NCBI RefSeq assembly: GCF_964340395.1
Contig: NC_135571.1
Location: 3,848,953-3,912,952 of the forward strand
Reading direction: 5' to 3'
Origin: Glandiceps talaboti
Taxonomy: Eukaryota; Hemichordata; Enteropneusta; Spengelidae
Length of the DNA stretch: 64,000 nt
Shown here: piece by piece, positions 63,352 to 64,000 of the stretch
Numbering within the stretch: the first letter of the stretch is position 1
Layout of the letters: each line of letters opens with the position of its first letter
The notes under the pieces: generated by a model
Database searches by the model: none
What the model saw: only the letters and a program-made list of their open reading frames with translations
Told to the model about the DNA's origin: nothing
Position numbers and translations under genes: made by a program

Positions 63352-64000
63352 CTGAAAGAAAAGGGCGACTAATTATCCAAAAGTTTCCCTCGCTTGTCTT
63401 GTCTTGAAAATTGGCTTTCATTTAAGGACTTTCCCACTATCATTTATCTCCACTATACTATGTCATGATGAAATTCTATGTGAGCTATACAGTGGCTTGA
63501 TACTGTGTCGAGTTACATATATCTCAATGAAAGTTGGAGATATTTTTGTCGTAAATTGTGATGGGTGTGATTTGAAAGGTAACCTTTGACAGAAGAAGAC
63601 AGAGATCAGAGCATTGCATCGTACTTGGTACGGTTTAACATGATATGTGAGACTATGAGAGGACAGGTCTATCAGAGAGAGATAAATTATTTCAAGTGAT
63701 TCGGTAATGCCACCCCTCCCCCGAGGTACTCACTTTAAAGAGGGTATATACCGATGTCGATCCCCGTTTTCGACTTATGTAGACTTTTGACTCTTAATGT
63801 TTGTAATTTTTTGTAGAGTTCTGCCCCCCGTCTTTAAATGCATGTACTACTTCCCATTTTTTGGACAACGTAGTTTCGAAGTTACCGATTTCCCGACACT
63901 TTTCGTCAACATAGTTTCCAAGTTTCCAAAATTAAAAATTTTTCTGAGATTTTTTACTCCTATGTGCTACTGAATATTGACATTTTATTCACTAGTGTCT
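63352..64000. other. Gene B upstream intron, no further exon found
   Basis: I looked on the minus strand for the switch I exon (expected to read like [13 protein letters not shown]) and a P-loop exon and found neither. They probably lie beyond the window. Confidence 0.5.

Overview
The window is eukaryotic nuclear DNA from an invertebrate animal. It is AT-rich, with multi-kilobase introns bounded by GT/AG sites, a very high load of di-, tri- and tetranucleotide microsatellites, minisatellites, and many short inverted-repeat elements. The gene content (two RASL11/RERG-type small-GTPase genes), the jockey/CR1-type retroelement remnants and the SINE-like tail fit a marine invertebrate (deuterostome or lophotrochozoan). 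The sequence alone does not let me name the species.

Two spliced genes are well supported, both on the minus strand and tandem paralogues. Gene A (stop at 23401, start at 49189) is complete in four coding exons and encodes a 213-residue Ras-like protein. Its introns of about 13.9, 9.1 and 2.1 kb hold much of the repeat content of the window. Gene B (61640 to 63351) lacks its 5' exons, which should lie beyond position 64000 or in an unrecognised stretch before it. Its three visible exons encode the G3-to-C-terminus part of a related protein. Both proteins depart from canonical Ras at nucleotide-binding or catalytic positions, as is known for RASL/RERG-type members, and gene B has lost the DxxG motif.

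Layout: 1-23 kb has no gene I can support. It holds minisatellites (1.9, 3.1-3.6, 5 kb), a diverged inverted pair of a dispersed repeat (5.3 and 7.7 kb), microsatellites, a MITE with clear terminal inverted repeats (16.4 kb) and a foldback element with 51-bp internal tandem repeats (20.9-21.3 kb). 23.4-49.2 kb is gene A. Its introns contain a perfect 53-nt palindrome (30.0 kb), MITE copies, a 25-bp and a 51-bp minisatellite (the latter about 36 copies and translatable without stop for 601 codons), a foldback MITE (38.2 kb), a SINE-like element (42.0 kb), a frameshifted non-LTR retrotransposon remnant (43.5 kb) and a candidate hammerhead ribozyme between TA tracts (45.5 kb). 49.2-61.6 kb is intergenic. 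It holds a cluster at 51.1-51.9 kb of long TA tracts, retroelement-like end pieces, a locally templated duplication and a nearly identical head-to-head pair of type I hammerhead ribozymes, then a 5'-truncated non-LTR retrotransposon at 53.8-54.4 kb and compound tetranucleotide arrays. 61.6-63.4 kb is gene B, with MITEs in and next to it.

The most interesting unexplained system is the set of hammerhead ribozyme folds inside (TA)n tracts. It resembles the ribozyme-bearing ends of Penelope-like retroelements or retrozymes, but no reverse transcriptase is visible beside it. All fold and homology statements come from reading the sequence; no searches were run.
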